From positions 4,402,001-4,466,000 of the forward strand of contig CM106586.1 of NCBI GenBank assembly GCA_048013815.1: a DNA stretch of 64,000 bases, given 5' to 3'. This stretch comes from Setoptus koraiensis (lineage: Eukaryota; Arthropoda). Shown here piece by piece: positions 10,678-23,790 of the stretch; position 1 is the first letter of the stretch, and every line of letters begins with the position of its first letter. The notes under the pieces were generated by a model. The model made no database searches, was not told the origin of the DNA, and saw only the letters and a program-made list of their open reading frames with translations. A program made the position numbers and the translations under genes.

Positions 10678-11004
10678 CTTTGGTTTGTTATTTGTCACGT
10701 GTACTTTAACGATACAAAATAAATATAAAATAAATTACATGTATGTAATGTAATCAAGAATGTCAATTAATTTCCAGGAGTGTTACAGTGATACTGTTAC
10801 TATAGCACATGGTCGAGAGCGCAAAACAAATTTGAAATTAGCGCGTGTTCTTGAAAAGGTTCAGGCTGAACCGTCCAGCATCATCAGCGATTTTGTTTTC
10901 AAAATTGTCTCCGAGAAGGTGATAGATCAATCTGGACATCAAAATTATTAGAATTAGATCCGAAGAGGCAATAATCAATCAATTTATCAATCAAACAATT
11001 AGAA
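10678..11004. promoter_or_regulatory. Divergent promoter between CDC5L and API5
   Basis: These 327 bp separate the two start codons and must drive both genes. A CACGTG E-box lies at 10696-10701, next to the CDC5L start, and AT-rich sequence follows. A 63-codon frame across it (10760-10951) is not supported as a gene. The CDC5L-proximal part is alignable with, but diverged from, 763-940. Confidence 0.6.
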
Positions 11005-12557
11005 ATGGATAAAATAGACTTGCTATATAAATGGTCCGATGTCTTGACCGCAGCTGGCGATAACATAAGTCAGGTAAGTTAAGTGGAAATTTTTGAAGTT
11101 CTACTATCTTTCGATTCATTATTAATATTTTCTCTTTATTCTACAAGCAGCATGAGGATGATTATAAAAATATTCTCGAGTCTGTTAAGGGGGAAACCGG
11201 CAAAGAACGAGTCTTGGCATCAGACATGGTTGCTCGTTTCTTCAAACATTTTCCCAATTTAGCCGATCAGGCGCTGGAAGCGATTGAGGACCTTTGTCCA
11301 GACGACGATGTCGATGTCAGGAAGAGAGCCTCCATGGCACTAGTAAAAATCTGTAGAGACTGTAAAGATTACGTACCCAGGGTTACAGACATTCTTATTC
11401 AATTATTACAAAGTAAAGACCAGTCCGAGATTAACTTGGTCAATCAATCCCTGAAAGTATTGCTGGATTTGGACATTATTAAATTTCTCAATAGTTTCTT
11501 CGCTCTATTCACTACATTGGATGGAAATGAAGATGAAAGCAAGCTGGCACGTGAACGTGCCCTGAAATTTCTGTCCACTAGGCTACCTATTATTTCCAGT
11601 GAAATTATGACAAAGGAAGTGGAGGATCTAATAATGACTTCTTCCAAGAAGGCTATGGAGGATGTCACGAAAGATGAATTTTTATCTTTCATAGATATTC
11701 TCAGCAAACTTAAGATGGCTAAAACTATCCAAGGCCAAGGAATAATCTTGGAATCGATCTCAGCTCAGATAGAATTTGATAAGGATTTGGATCTTAATGA
11801 CGTGGGCGCTATAGACGGTTTTCTACTGTGCTCGAAGAACGCTTTACCTCTCTTTTCACAATACAATAGATCTTCGAGATATGTAGACTACATTTGCAAC
11901 CGATTTTTACCGAACCTAGCAACGTTGGCATCACTAGGAAAGGATCTGGAAATCCTGCAGGCGCTTGCTGAACTCTCGCCTTTTGTGGTGGACGAGAAGG
12001 ACCTAGACGTGGCCAACTGTCAAAATATAGTATTCAATAAATTACTAGATTATTTGCATCTACCTCCGGATACCAACACCGACATCACTGATGACTCCGC
12101 CAAGGTCCAAACGAAACAACCCGATTTCCTCTTCACACACATTGAATATCTCATGTTCACATTTCATCAACTCGGCCGCATCAGACCAGATTTCTTCACT
12201 CCTCAACTTCAGAAAGAGATCCGTTTGCGCCTACAGTATTTGGCCCAGAGATGTCAAAGCTTCACCGAAAAGCTGAGCGAACTACTAAAAGCAGTCAAAG
12301 ATAGGGCTGACCTTCGAAAAGAGGAGAACAAGTTGCGTCAGGTCGCTCTGCGAACCATAAAGAACATAACCATGATGGTCAGAGATCTATTTAAATTACC
12401 TCCACAGTTCAAAGCCCAAATATTATTATCATGCAAGCCATTGACAACACGTCCTGTGGACGCACCAACTCCAGCAGTGGCGACCGGCGGTTTCAAGAAA
12501 AAATTGCCAGTAGAAGTCTATAATCAACAAAGATCTCGCCGCCGCCGGATTGAATAG
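11005..12557 (+). CDS. API5: Apoptosis inhibitor 5 (API5/AAC-11), two exons
   Basis: API5, a nuclear HEAT/ARM-repeat scaffold that suppresses apoptosis after growth-factor withdrawal and binds Acinus. Exon 1 is 11005-11073 (MDKIDLLYKWSDVLTAAGDNISQ), then a 77 bp GT-AG intron, then exon 2 at 11151-12557, giving 491 residues. Exon 2 starts HEDDYKNIL, matching the animal QHKDAYQVIL. Conserved stretches include RFFKHFPNLADQA, PRVTDILIQLLQ, INLVNQSLK, RERALKFLSTRLP, TKEVEDLIM and YLMFTFHQLGR. The C-terminus ends in a basic RSRRRRIE, a likely nuclear signal. It lacks the Arg/Gly-rich tail of vertebrates, so it is shorter than human (524). The intron ends in AAGCAG, offering two acceptors three bases apart. 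Confidence 0.93.
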
Positions 12558-15085
12558 CGACATCATACATTCGTAGTATGTTCTTAATGACCGTTGTCAC
12601 CGAAATTGTCGGCAAGCATATGGTCCCACTGACACTGAAACCAATGGCCGTCTGATATGGCTGTCTAGGCATTTGGATATTTGCATAAACAACTCAACTA
12701 AATTAAATAATTTTACGTATATAGATGCAGCAGCAAGAAGAAAAACGAGATACAATTTTTTCCCAAGTTCTACTAATTATCTGTGAATGAGCGAACAAAA
12801 ACAGACAAAGTGCCTCATCACTCACCTGTTGTGTGGCACCGTTTCACACTGTGCCTCATCGTATACACACTTATTACGCTATGATATTATAGGATGGGCA
12901 TGCATAAAAGCCATTCATCATCGACGGTGGCGACTACGGGTCTGTGTGTATGCGCGAGGCTGGACAACACTGATTATCTGATTGTTGTTATCGTACAATT
13001 GAGCCCACTAGCATCGCGTCATTTTGTTCATCATCATAACTCGGTTCTATTTTATTCGGATAGTTGCGTTGGAATGGTTGCGTGTGGTAACATCACTTTC
13101 TCTTGTTTTGGGGCGTTGTCGCTGAAATAACCAACCTCACAGAGCTACATTAAACATGTTATATATCGTTGTTGGTGTGTGGGTGAATAGAGGTGGTAGT
13201 AGTGATGGTGGTGATGAGTGAGCTTGCAGCTCGCTTTAAACAGTGAAACAGCTACCAGCTTTAACTTCGGTGGCCAAGAGAGAGAGAGAGAGAGAGAGAG
13301 GTACGTGCAAAATCGCGAGCTGCCCTTTTGTCCATTGTTGTAACTTGCAACGTATCTGAATAGCGTGTTGCATCTGATTGAATGCGAATGACCAGGCCAA
13401 AATGAGCTAGTTTACGCGCTCGGCACAATGAATAGGATGAGTTTACACTCTCACTTCTGATAGCGAAACTCACGTATGGGTCCACTTATGTGGTTCAAAA
13501 GCTTTTTTTTCGCAGAGATGTACATATTTCGTGTGTCGCTAGGTAGTTGGCGTAAAACAAATTGCGCCACAGACTCAATTGAAGTCACCAGACTCTATCG
13601 CCGACACTATGTACCTGGGCAACGCGTGCTTTGTGATACGTGCTTGGTATAGGCAGAGCGAAAGGCATGGAGCAAGAGAGAGAGAGAGAGAGAGAGAGAG
13701 AGCACGTGAAAAAGAAGTAAAAACAGTTATGCAATGTGGCGTGCAACAACGAATGGCATGAGGGGGGAGAGAGAGAGCGAATAAAATGCAAATGATTATC
13801 ATCAACATCATCAAATGTGATGATAGCAGGCTCTATAAGAATGATGTGGCACGGCAGAGATGATTAGGGGAGCCGGGGACACACTAGAGCGCGGGGTCGT
13901 TGTTGTGGGCCCCGCCGGGTCGTGGTGTTAGTTGGCTGCGTAATCATTATGTAAGAATATGAGATAGTATGAGAGTGGTAAAAAGAAGCCGTGTTGCATG
14001 TTTATGTAAATCTCCGTTATTATGCACAGCAGAGAGAAGAGCGCGATGGTCTAGTTATCTGGCAGTGCGATCTGTTACATCAACTACTATCACTACTAGC
14101 TCTACTGGCTCTACTGGATGGTGCTGTAGCTGCCGCGACGGCCGCTATTAATGCCGCTGCTGCTTGCATCGACGGCAACGGCGACGATGACGACGATGAC
14201 GACACCGACGACCATATACTGGATAATAGTGGTAGTGGTAATAAAAGCAATCACGACTACAAAACAGATATTATGACTTATGTCGGCTGTTGCATCATCA
14301 TTTTATTTTTGTTTCTGTGGTGGTGGTGGTGGTGGTTGTTGGTGCTGGCGTATGTATCATCGCCGGCAACAATGATTGGCAATGGTGAACTATGAGTGTG
14401 TGCGAGCGCTCACTTTATTTCGGCCAAGCTCCTATTATCGCGATCATTGCGCCACCATGTACCATGTAACATGTATAAATGTATTAATGTGCAGTATGGT
14501 GGTGTAGTTGACTGCTGGCTGGCTGGCGACTGTTGTTGGCTGTTGAAAAATAAAGCCGCCGCTGACCGCCACCACCTCTAACTGTGTTTATTCGGCCAAT
14601 CCGCCGGCCAGTCCGACGGCCAGCCAGCCGGGCGACCAGTGAGCCAGCCAGTGAGCCAGTGGGACAGCCAGACGAAGCCAGCCAGAGATAATAATCTCTT
14701 TGGATGTTTGCGTGCCTCTCCGCTGCCGCTGCCGCTGTCGTTGTTGTTGCCGCTGCCGCTGTCGTTGTTGCCGCTGCCGCTGTCGTTGTTGCCGCTGCCG
14801 CTGTTGTTGTTGCCGTTCACCTGGCGCAAACTGGATCATGTCCATTATTGCGCATCAAGAGCGCCGATCATTATCGTCGTGGCAGCGTGCTCACAACCAA
14901 TAGAGTTCCCAGTGTTGTTGTTGTTGTTGTTGTTATCACTGTCTCTTGTTACCCCTATTGGCGGTGGCAATGGCAGTGGCCAAAGAGAAGCGCTACTCGG
15001 CTATCCAGTTTCGGCGGGCGCGCGAGTCGCCTCTCGCGTCTCGCAGCGCCGCCCGGGCTCCTTGCAACGCCCGTTCGGGCTTCTC
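12558..15085. other. Non-coding, repeat-rich start of the gene desert
   Basis: I see no gene. After the API5 3' region (to about 12.75 kb) there are (GA)n tracts at 13277-13301 and 13675-13702, a GAC/GAT-rich stretch near 14170-14212, a (TGG)n near 14317-14337, TGGC/CAGC words at 14600-14690 and a GCC-GCT-GTT minisatellite at about 14720-14812. Open frames here follow the repeat periods and are not genes. The API5 poly(A) site was not located. Confidence 0.7.
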
Positions 15086-15138
15086 ATTTGTTGGCTGTCT
15101 CGGCGTTGAGAGTCTCAACGCCGAGACAGCCAACAAAT
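15086..15138. repeat. 53-bp near-perfect palindrome (26-bp arms, 1-nt spacer)
   Basis: Arms 15086-15111 and 15113-15138 are exact reverse complements with a single G between them. No similarity to the other palindromes of the window. Confidence 0.95.
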
Positions 15139-17121
15139 TGGCGGCAGCAGCAGCGGCTCTAAACGGGCGGCCGTTCCGGCGCCACCAAGACAATCGCCAC
15201 TTTGAGCACTGCAGCGGCAACGGCTGTAATCTAGTTCATCATTAACAAGGTCTTGTTCTAATTCCCGTTTTGCTCGTCGCTGTTACGTTGTGAATTACGC
15301 TTGCCGGTCCCTTCCTTAGCCGGCCAGCTCGTTGTTAGCGCTGCCGTCGGCCGGCCAGCTCATCCCGGCCGGCCTGAACTGGAACCAAAATTGAAACTTC
15401 AGCCATCATTTACTTATGCAAATTATTACATGCGCAAGTGATGCAAATTATGCTCGCTGACCGGCTGGCCGGCAAGCTCGCTCGCTCGGCCCTCCTTAAT
15501 CAACAGCAAATAATGGCTCGCTTGTGCTCGGATGGTGGTGATAGACACGACATGACACACAACAACATGACCACCAGTAGTACAGGCACTGCAGCTACAA
15601 ATATAACTGGCGCACACTGGATACGACCAGACACGAAATCAAATTACTATTTATTTAAATTAACAGCAACAACTCGCAGAATTAGTGGTGTTTGTTGTTG
15701 TTTGTCGTTGTTCAACAACGGTTGTTGTGTCCATCTGTCATTCCGTCGCACAGCCATAGTCTGTAACAAGTGAGCATGTCATCGTCGTCATCGCCAAGTA
15801 AAACACACGATCTACACAATGATCGGCCTCTTTGGGGGGCTGCAAGCATCAAACTTGTTCACTGGTCAATATGGCTGCTGCCGATGATTGGCCGGCAATC
15901 GATTTGGAGTCGCGCTGACGCGGGAACGAATGCAAATTAAAAGCACTTGTTGTTGTCGATGTCGATGTTGCTGTTGCCGTGTCGCTTGTGGGCAACGCAC
16001 ACAACACTTAAGGTTAAACTGCCATCGTCGACTTGGTCATCATTATGTAAAACTAACAAATGAAACTAGATCACCGCCATACGCAACGGCTGCTTTTCGT
16101 TTGTTTATATGTGAGTGTTTATTTGTGTCTGTGTGTATGTGTAATTGTATGCCACAAATCATGTTTTTTCTCTTCGTTGTTGTTGTTGCTGTCGTTGTTT
16201 GTTGCTGTTGCTGTCGTTGCTTTGGCTGTTGCCAACAGCTTGTTATGCTGCCGTAGTTCAACTCGAGACAGAGAGACGGAGAGAGAGAGACGATAAAATG
16301 AAACAACCACCGCTGCTGATTGGCACCACGCCTGCCGTTGTTGTTGCTGGTCAGCCAGGCAGCCATGGGTGCCTGATTTGTGAGTTCACCATTGCTATTA
16401 ATCGTTGTTTGCATATTAACATTCAAATTAATATTCAAATTGGGCTCGTTCAAGTCAACACACGGCACCAACGGCAACAGCAACAACAACAACTGCAACT
16501 GTTAACAACAGCTCTGCAACTAACCAAACTCAATTTTATTTCCTTCAAATTGGCAAACTTGCAAGCTCAAAGGCTCAACTAAGCAAGCAAACTGAACAAT
16601 CGAGCACCCTTTCGTTTTTAATTATTCAATCATAATTTACGACACTCCATATCTGTGTTACATCAGCATAACAATTGGCCCTATGCGACACTGCCAGTGT
16701 TACAGCGGAGATATGATTTGTTTTAGGCAAGAGAGAGAGAGAGAGGGAGCCTTGAAAAGCCTTAATGATGATCATTAGTCATCTCCGACTTGAACTCTAT
16801 CGCATTATCGGACACAACAATCGGCCCGGCCTATATTAAATATTTTGCACTGCATGCCGGCATGCAGCCTGTAAGAGAGATTGAACAATGCGCAAGCTGC
16901 AAAAAAATGGTCGCTGAAATTAGAGCCAAATCAACGACAACTCTCTGGGGCTGTCGACATGAGCTGTTATGTAACTACTAGTTACTATATGTGATATATA
17001 GTGTACGCAATTGAGCAGTTGGCAACAAATAATATTTGGCTGCTACTCGCTGCCGAGCTCGCTGGCAATGACTACGGACTGTTAATTACACAGTGAGCTC
17101 TTTGCGCTCTGATTAATTTGT

Positions 17122-17160
17122 CAGCAGCGTTGTCGTTTTAGGCAAACGACAACGCTGCTG
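17122..17160. repeat. Hairpin, 17-bp perfect arms, 5-nt loop
   Basis: Arms 17122-17138 and 17144-17160 are exact reverse complements around TAGGC. There is no T-run after it and no gene next to it, so it is not a terminator. Confidence 0.93.
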
Positions 17161-18341
17161 TAGTTACGCAACAATAAACAACTGGCTGCTTTAAAAAGAT
17201 TGAAATCACCGCCGCAAACCAACTAAAGCTGCATCACACTGCATCAACAAATATACAAATTAAAAGATAGATTTGCCGATAGCGCTTGCTGCGGATCTAG
17301 GCAAATATAGGCTGCTTATCTCACATATAAACGCTTGTGATTATATTATGAGTATGTATAATATGAGTGATATATGTGTGCAAACATGAGCACAGTTGCA
17401 CATTGTTACACAATATGCAAGATGTGTCCCGGCGATAATTACTCATTGCATTGTTTATTTGCAGCAATGAGTAAACAGCGAGACAAGATAGCAGAGATTT
17501 GTTGATAGACAAACAGCCATAAATAATGATTGATGTAGTATTAGCGGCCGCCAAATTGACCATTATCTCACCAGAGTGACGACGACAAATTAATGGCTGG
17601 CTGCTCTACTTTGTGCTAATAGCTGCTGCTGCTGCTGCCGCTGATATGGCCAATATGGCTAATGGTCATCAATGGTATGATGTTATCACTGGCTGGCTGG
17701 TTGGCTGGCTGGCTGGCTGGCAAATTGTGCAATTTCGACGCGAGCCCAAGTGGGCCAGCTACTCGGTCTACTCGAGTAGGCCGACTGGCATCGTCGTCAA
17801 GTGAATGGGACGAAATGGAAGGAAATGAGGCAATCGGACTCTGGTGCATTTTTTCAACTTTTTACACTTGTGCTTGTGGCTTGTTTATATCTCATTATTA
17901 TGAGCACATAGAGTGCAATTGGTCGGATTGGAACGAGACGAGACGCGGCCAATTGAGCCTAATTGAGCTCGTCGAGGAATGCGAGTGCCGGAGAACAACA
18001 GCATCAACGGCAACGGCAACGGCAGCAACTACAAGTTTAATTGTTGTTGCTGTTGTTAGCACCAGCATCATCATTATCGCGTTAATATTGGCCTGTGTTA
18101 TATAGACCCGGATATGGTAGTTGTAGTTGGCGTTCGTGAGCAGCGTTCAAACAAACATCATTGGGCAAAATATTATGAATGAAGAGCACGCGTTGCCTCT
18201 CCGGCCGGGCATCTCTGCTGTTGGCCGGGCACTTGCTTCGGCACAATTACCACTTATCACCGGCAGCGCGTTATTGTTTTCTAAACTGTTGTTGCTGTTG
18301 TTTAATTTGTAGTTGTTGTTGTTGCTGCAATCACCTTTCTG

Positions 18342-18370
18342 GGCCGCTCATTCGTAACGAATGAGCGGCC
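18342..18370. repeat. 29-bp palindrome, 14-bp arms, 1-nt spacer
   Basis: GGCCGCTCATTCGT at 18342-18355 and its exact reverse complement at 18357-18370, separated by one A. Confidence 0.93.
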
Positions 18371-19151
18371 GCAAACATTGCAAACTTTTAATTGTGGGTC
18401 CGGCTCGTTTAATCAAGGCGCACTTGATAGAAAGTATATTGGACAGTATGAGATATGATGGCAGCAGTGCACTTGGACGCCATGATATCCGATAGTGTGA
18501 TGGAGGTATATTTCACCGGCAGCGTGTATAGTATTTATAGTATTTCGCGGGATAGCATGAATGAGCCGAATGAATGAATCTGTTTGCCTGAAAGGATCGC
18601 TCGCATCCAGTGGCTCGACGCCCGAAAAGACTGATAACAACAACAACAACAATAATGGTAATGGTAATCATAACGAGCGGCCGAGAAACGGTTAGGCACC
18701 AATCAGCTGATTGCGACGCAGTGGCCGGCGATCAATCAAGCTCGATGGCGAGATGGCGCATTGATTTTTCATTTTATTCATTTTATCCATTTTATCCATT
18801 TTGGCTGCTTGTCTGTCGCTTGGTTGTCGTTGCTGTTGGCCAGTTAGCCAGTTAGCCAGTTATGCAATTATGCATATCTGATGCTGATATGTAATTTGCT
18901 GCTGCTGGCCTGTGTAACTATTGCTGTTATTGTTGCCGTTATTATATCCGAGCCTGATCATTATTATTATTATTACTAATATTGAGCAGCCCCAGTGAGC
19001 AGCTTGTGTCGGCGGCTCGATGGTAGCCGGTGGTTGTTGCTTCTGGCAACCGCCACTTTGTCGTTTCACATGGCCGGTCGTGATATCGTGCTATACCGTG
19101 CCTATGCATGCAAACTATCAGCTAACTTTGTATCGCAATCAACTTTGTATT

Positions 19152-19183
<32 letters not shown>

Positions 19184-19279
19184 TGTCTGGCTGGCCATAT
19201 CTGACAATGTGAATGCTGTGATGCTTGCCAGCCAAACATACGGTAAGTGGTTGTTGGTCTCGCCACCAGTCACTGGCAT

Positions 19280-19310
<31 letters not shown>

Positions 19311-19707
19311 GGCAGCAGTCGCTTTTGTCAGTAGTCGCTGGCACACCAGCCAGCAGCCACTGGAGGCTGCCATTGCCAGCCAGCCAGCCATGACGTAATT
19401 GTATTGGCTAGATTCATTAATTAATTATTTTTGCATGTTGTTGTTGCGTTGGTCGCTTGTTATGCGCACTTGAGCGTACGCTGCCAACACCACAGCCGGC
19501 CGACCGACCAAGCTTAACCCGGCCCGATGAGCAATCACCTTTCGGCGAGCCGGGCCGATATTGCGCGACGGCCGGCCGCAGATATTAGCAGATATGAGCT
19601 ACATAATATCCCTGGCCATCGGCTAACAATATCGGATAATATCTTCAAGTAATATTTTCACATGGGCATGGGTACTGGCTGGCCATCGGCTGTGCATGGG
19701 CACATAT

Positions 19708-19795
19708 AAACATATATATAAATGTATATATAAATGTATATATAAATACATGTATAAATCCATGTATAAATACATGTATAAATATGTGTATAAAT
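19708..19795. repeat. TATAAA-containing minisatellite
   Basis: About eight imperfect copies of a 10-12 bp unit of the type TATAAATACATG. Each unit carries a TATAAA word. It is most likely a slippage repeat. A cryptic promoter array is possible but unsupported, since no gene lies next to it. Confidence 0.8.
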
Positions 19796-20307
19796 GCACC
19801 TGTGCGCCGGTAGTTGCCAGTTGCAACATGGGCGCAGTCGCTGGCAAGACGGCTGAACTATATCGGCGGTGAGCGCTCGATGTGTGTCGCGGGCAGCGGC
19901 CAGGTGAGAAGGCCCGGCCAGGCTGCGGCGCCTAGAAACCGGATCTGGCCACTTGTTGGATTGTGTGCGATACCATGCGTCGCTCGGTGCGTCGGTTGGT
20001 GCGTCGGTCGGTGCGTCGGTTGGGCCGCAAAACCGGCCAACAATGCAACGTATCATGCAAATAGCGTTAGCTCGCCTCACACGGTACGACAAGCGACGCC
20101 CACCTGTTCGTGCTGCGAGGGCTCGCGGGAGCTCGCAGGAGCTTGCAGGAGCTCGTGAGAAGTGACCAGTGGCCAGCAGCGGACAAGCATGGTGTTGTTA
20201 GCAAAATCGCAGCCTATCGTGTCTTGAGCCGGTGCCATATGATTGCTGCCGTGCGGTGCTGTCGACGTTGGGCTGGCCAGCAGTTTTGTGCGCCAGTTTG
20301 TTGCGGC

Positions 20308-20334
20308 ATGTAACGCATAGCCTATGCGTTACAT
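20308..20334. repeat. 27-bp palindrome, 13-bp arms, 1-nt spacer
   Basis: ATGTAACGCATAG at 20308-20320 and its exact reverse complement at 20322-20334, separated by one C. Confidence 0.93.
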
Positions 20335-20720
20335 AGGTAACAAATGTAATGTTGGCGCATGATGTTACTGTTGCTGTTACGCAGTTTGTGTTAGTGCTGT
20401 GTTTTGTTACGTAATGCATGTCAGCCAGTTGCATGCCATTGGCCAGCCAGTAACGTGAGTGGATAGACAGTAGACGCGCTGCGCCAACAATGACGGCCAC
20501 GCTGACGGAACGCACCGACGACCATGACTGGCCCAGTGATGCCGCTGCCGCCGCCGTTGCCGCTGATGATGATGATGATCTAGATCACAAGTGGTTGTTG
20601 TTTCAATGATGCTGTTACACACAGACACACATGTTACATAACATAACACTATTATATGTATTATGTAATGGTTAGGTGGGCGCGAGCTGCGACTCATCAG
20701 CACGACCAAGCTCACTCATT

Positions 20721-20828
20721 CACCTGTGCGCTCGCCTGTATACAGCTCACCTGTACGCAGCTCACCTGTACGCAGCTCACCTGTACGCAGCTCACCTGAA
20801 CACTGCTCAGCTGAGCACGGCTCACCTG
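20721..20828. repeat. CACCTG (E-box) tandem array
   Basis: CACCTG occurs at 20721, 20748, 20763, 20778, 20793 and 20823. The middle four sit exactly 15 bp apart in a GCTCACCTGTACGCA unit. CACCTG is the Snail/ZEB-type E-box. Read on the minus strand, CAGGTGAGC also looks like a splice donor, so the word alone does not fix a function. Confidence 0.85.
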
Positions 20829-23576
20829 TGTGTGTGTAGCACAGGAGTGTAGTTGCGCTATAGCACATGGTGCATATAGTGCATGCTAGTAGCACAATAT
20901 TATAGAATGGTCAGCGAGCTTGCCAGTGAGTGGCCGCAGTGGCGTAGCGCAAAATGTGTATGACATGACAAGTGCAAATGCATCATGCGCACACTGTTAC
21001 GTGATCGAGCATTAGTGTGTGTATATGAATTAGACGACCATTGAGCCAGTGATTAGATGATTAAACGAGGGCGTGGGCGAGTGGGCAGCATCGTCGAGCG
21101 AAGCAAAGCATCATATTGCACACTTTGCATTGGACACAGGCACACACTCGGACAACACAGGCTGTCTGTGTTCAGGCTCACTGAATAAAATCGAGTTACG
21201 TAATGGTCTAGACGACGACCGCGACTGCGACCACTACGACCAGTAGTAGTGCTGCGGGCTCACTGGCTCACTGGTAGTAGCAACAGGTAGTTATGTTATC
21301 GACTTTATGTGTTTCCAGTTTGCATCGGCTACCGCTTCTAGCTACTCGTTGCTGCCGACGACAGCGCACTCTGTCTGTGGTGCCATCGGTTGGCTGTGAT
21401 CATGCTATTCTGATCATCTTACTATGATCATCTTATTCTGATCACCATACGTCTGATTAGGATGGCGTGAGTAGTGCACAATGAACAGATATGTGTATTT
21501 GTCGCTATCAATCAGCAAGCAACAACCTGTCGCAACTGCAGCAACAGTGACAAATGGCAAGCTAGCCGACAATGGTCGCATGGGCACTTGTGGTCACTTG
21601 TTAGTTGTTTGCCATTAAGCGCACATACACACATCAATTAATGGCTCGATGAGCCAGTCAGCGCAAAGGTAATAAATAAAATTATCTTTTTATGCTCTGT
21701 CGCTTTTGGCTCGGCAACGACAGCTAGTGGCCAGTGGCCAGCTCGATGAAGGATCTCGATGGTCTCACCTGTTGTTGATGAGCCTATAATTGGTTGCTAT
21801 GACAACTACTGGTGCCACTGCCATTATGTGCTGTTAATGTGCGCTTGTTGTGGTCTAGTGACTCTCAGTGGAGTCAGCAGTGACTGGTGCCAGTGACTGG
21901 TGCCAGTGGCACTCTGGCCAGACTCAACAACTTGCGACCAACAGCCAACAACCAACAGCCAACAACCAACAGCCAACAGCCAACAACCAATGCCAGTGTC
22001 AGCGAGCTAGCGAAAAATCACATCAGCGAAAAGTAGAGCAGCAAGCTAACAGGAGAAGACAAGAGCAGAAGCGATGGCCATGTAAAGAAGATAAAAAGAT
22101 AACGTAATACCTGCTACGATATAACGACATAACAAGAGATACAAACGGCCGATACAAACAACAGCCACTTGAGCGCGCCATCTATATAAGCGCACATATT
22201 TATATTTATATTTATATTAATAGTTATATTTGTTGTATCTGTGCACAGTCAACATACAACTAACAGGCTTGACATAATATATAATAACGATGATATAACG
22301 ATGTTGCAGCCACCAGTCGGTCGTAATATTGTCATTCGACGACAAGATGGACAAGCCAGATGAGGCTTGCGAGATAAAATCGACGACAGAAGCCGCACTT
22401 TGCAGATATAATTATAATTATTATTCTAATTCTAATTATTATATAAGCAGTTGCAGTTGCTAAACAAGTATCTGCAAGTTCAGGCAGCTTGCATGTTATA
22501 CCATGGCTGTTATATCATGGCCGGCATATACTGCAGTGTATGGCTGATTGGTGGATCATATTGAACTGACGTAATGTTGTTGTTGTTGTTGCTCACAAGT
22601 AATGTTGTGCATATGGTAATATGATGTGAGTGCTGTACAACTACCAGATACTTGCAAACTACAAAACGGCAGCGTCTGTTGTTGCTGTTGCTGTTGTTGT
22701 TGTTGGCTTCTTTTTGAGCCACTTGCAGCGAGTCGCTCGCAACTGGCAAATGTTGTAATTTGAGCAACCTCAACTATTCACTTGACTGGCTCACCTGTTC
22801 TGGCCACCGTATTGCAGTGACTGTGTTGCAGTCAGTGCAAGCCTTTGTGTTGCTGCTGGCCAGCTTGATACAATATTGTTGTTGTTTCGTGTTGTTGTTT
22901 GGTGTTGAACATTGTGTGGCGCGCGATGCCATGAGAACTTGGCCGTCTAATTCCATTACCTGACTTCAGTTCCGTCCATTAACCTTCTTCGTGGCCGCTG
23001 CTGCTGCTTTCAATTTTGCTGCCTCTGCCGTCTTGGTCGCTTTTGCCGCTCCGGCGTCGACTGGCTAGGCTTCGCAATCAGAATCGGACTCGGCCCGCCA
23101 GAGCAGCGGCACACGAACAAATTCATCACTCTCCTATACACTGCTTGCCCAACACGCCCAACATGCCCGACGCGCCCGACATGCCCAACAAACCCGACAT
23201 GCCCGACGAGCCCGACATGTCCGACAAACCCGACATGACTGATAGTGAGTATGTGGCAAGCCGAGTTGCCGCCGAGTGTGTTCAATGTGAGATGTGACGC
23301 TATGCTAGATAGATGCGGCTGCCATTAGTGGTGGCTACACTCACTTGCGAGCGGAGTAGCAGTGAGAAATGCACTTGTTGTGTTGTTAGTGTCTCACAGT
23401 AACAACAGTAACTAAAAGTGCACTTTATGGGTTAGTTAATATAACAAATTGCGCAACAACAACTACTTGTTATTTGGTGCCCTCGCCTTCTCGAATGTGC
23501 CTAGGCTCACATGATGCGCTGCTATGAGCGGGCAGCAGCCGATGTGTGGCACCGCCGCTTGCTGCAGCAGCAGCCG

Positions 23577-23695
23577 CGCCACCAGCAACAACAACAGCAG
23601 CAACAACAACAACAGCAACAACTACAGCTGAAACAACTACAGCAGCAGCAACAACAACAACAACGACAACAACAACAACAACAACAACAACAAAG
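23577..23695. repeat. CAA/CAG trinucleotide tract
   Basis: About 120 bp of CAA with interspersed CAG. It gives a poly-Gln or poly-Thr frame depending on phase, with no flanking protein-like sequence, so it is treated as a microsatellite. Confidence 0.85.
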
Positions 23696-23790
23696 CTAGC
23701 CGGACAATCATCACGATATTGTTACGTAATGATTGTGTGCGAACACACACACCTGTAATTACCTGTCTCTAGCTCGCTTGCCTACCTGTC

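Larger units (their letters stand above)
15139..20307. other. Gene desert: microsatellites, minisatellites, hairpins
   Basis: No gene is seen. Contents include GGCC-rich sequence at 15.3-15.5 kb and TTG/CAA-rich stretches at 15.7-16.5 kb. Also present are (GA)n near 16730-16745, (CTG)n near 17620-17640, (TGGC)n at about 17690-17722 and 19150-19186, and (GGC)n at about 19283-19316. A TATAAA-rich minisatellite is at 19708-19795, and 12-bp GTGCGTCGGTTG-like repeats at 19985-20030. Hairpins are listed separately. Long frames, such as poly-Leu/Val or Cys-rich ones, simply read the repeats. Confidence 0.7.

Noticed and set aside
8236-10698. CDC5L start seven codons upstream (10698)
   Set aside because: That codon is GTG; the ATG at 10675-10677 matches the family start MPRIMIKGG.
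10760-10951. 63-codon frame between CDC5L and API5
   Set aside because: Lies in the divergent promoter and is not preserved in the alignable flank at 763-940.
14704-15162. 150-codon frames at 14.6-15.2 kb
   Set aside because: They read through a GCC-GCT-GTT minisatellite and the 53-bp palindrome; composition changes with the repeats and several frames are open at once.
17122-17160. Palindromes as MITEs or other transposon ends
   Set aside because: Each palindrome is unique, arms are short, no target-site duplications were found and no internal sequence is shared.
23016-23297. Pro-Asp-Met repeat protein (PDMPDEPDM type)
   Set aside because: A 9-bp DNA repeat automatically gives a 3-residue protein repeat; no signal peptide, promoter or homology.
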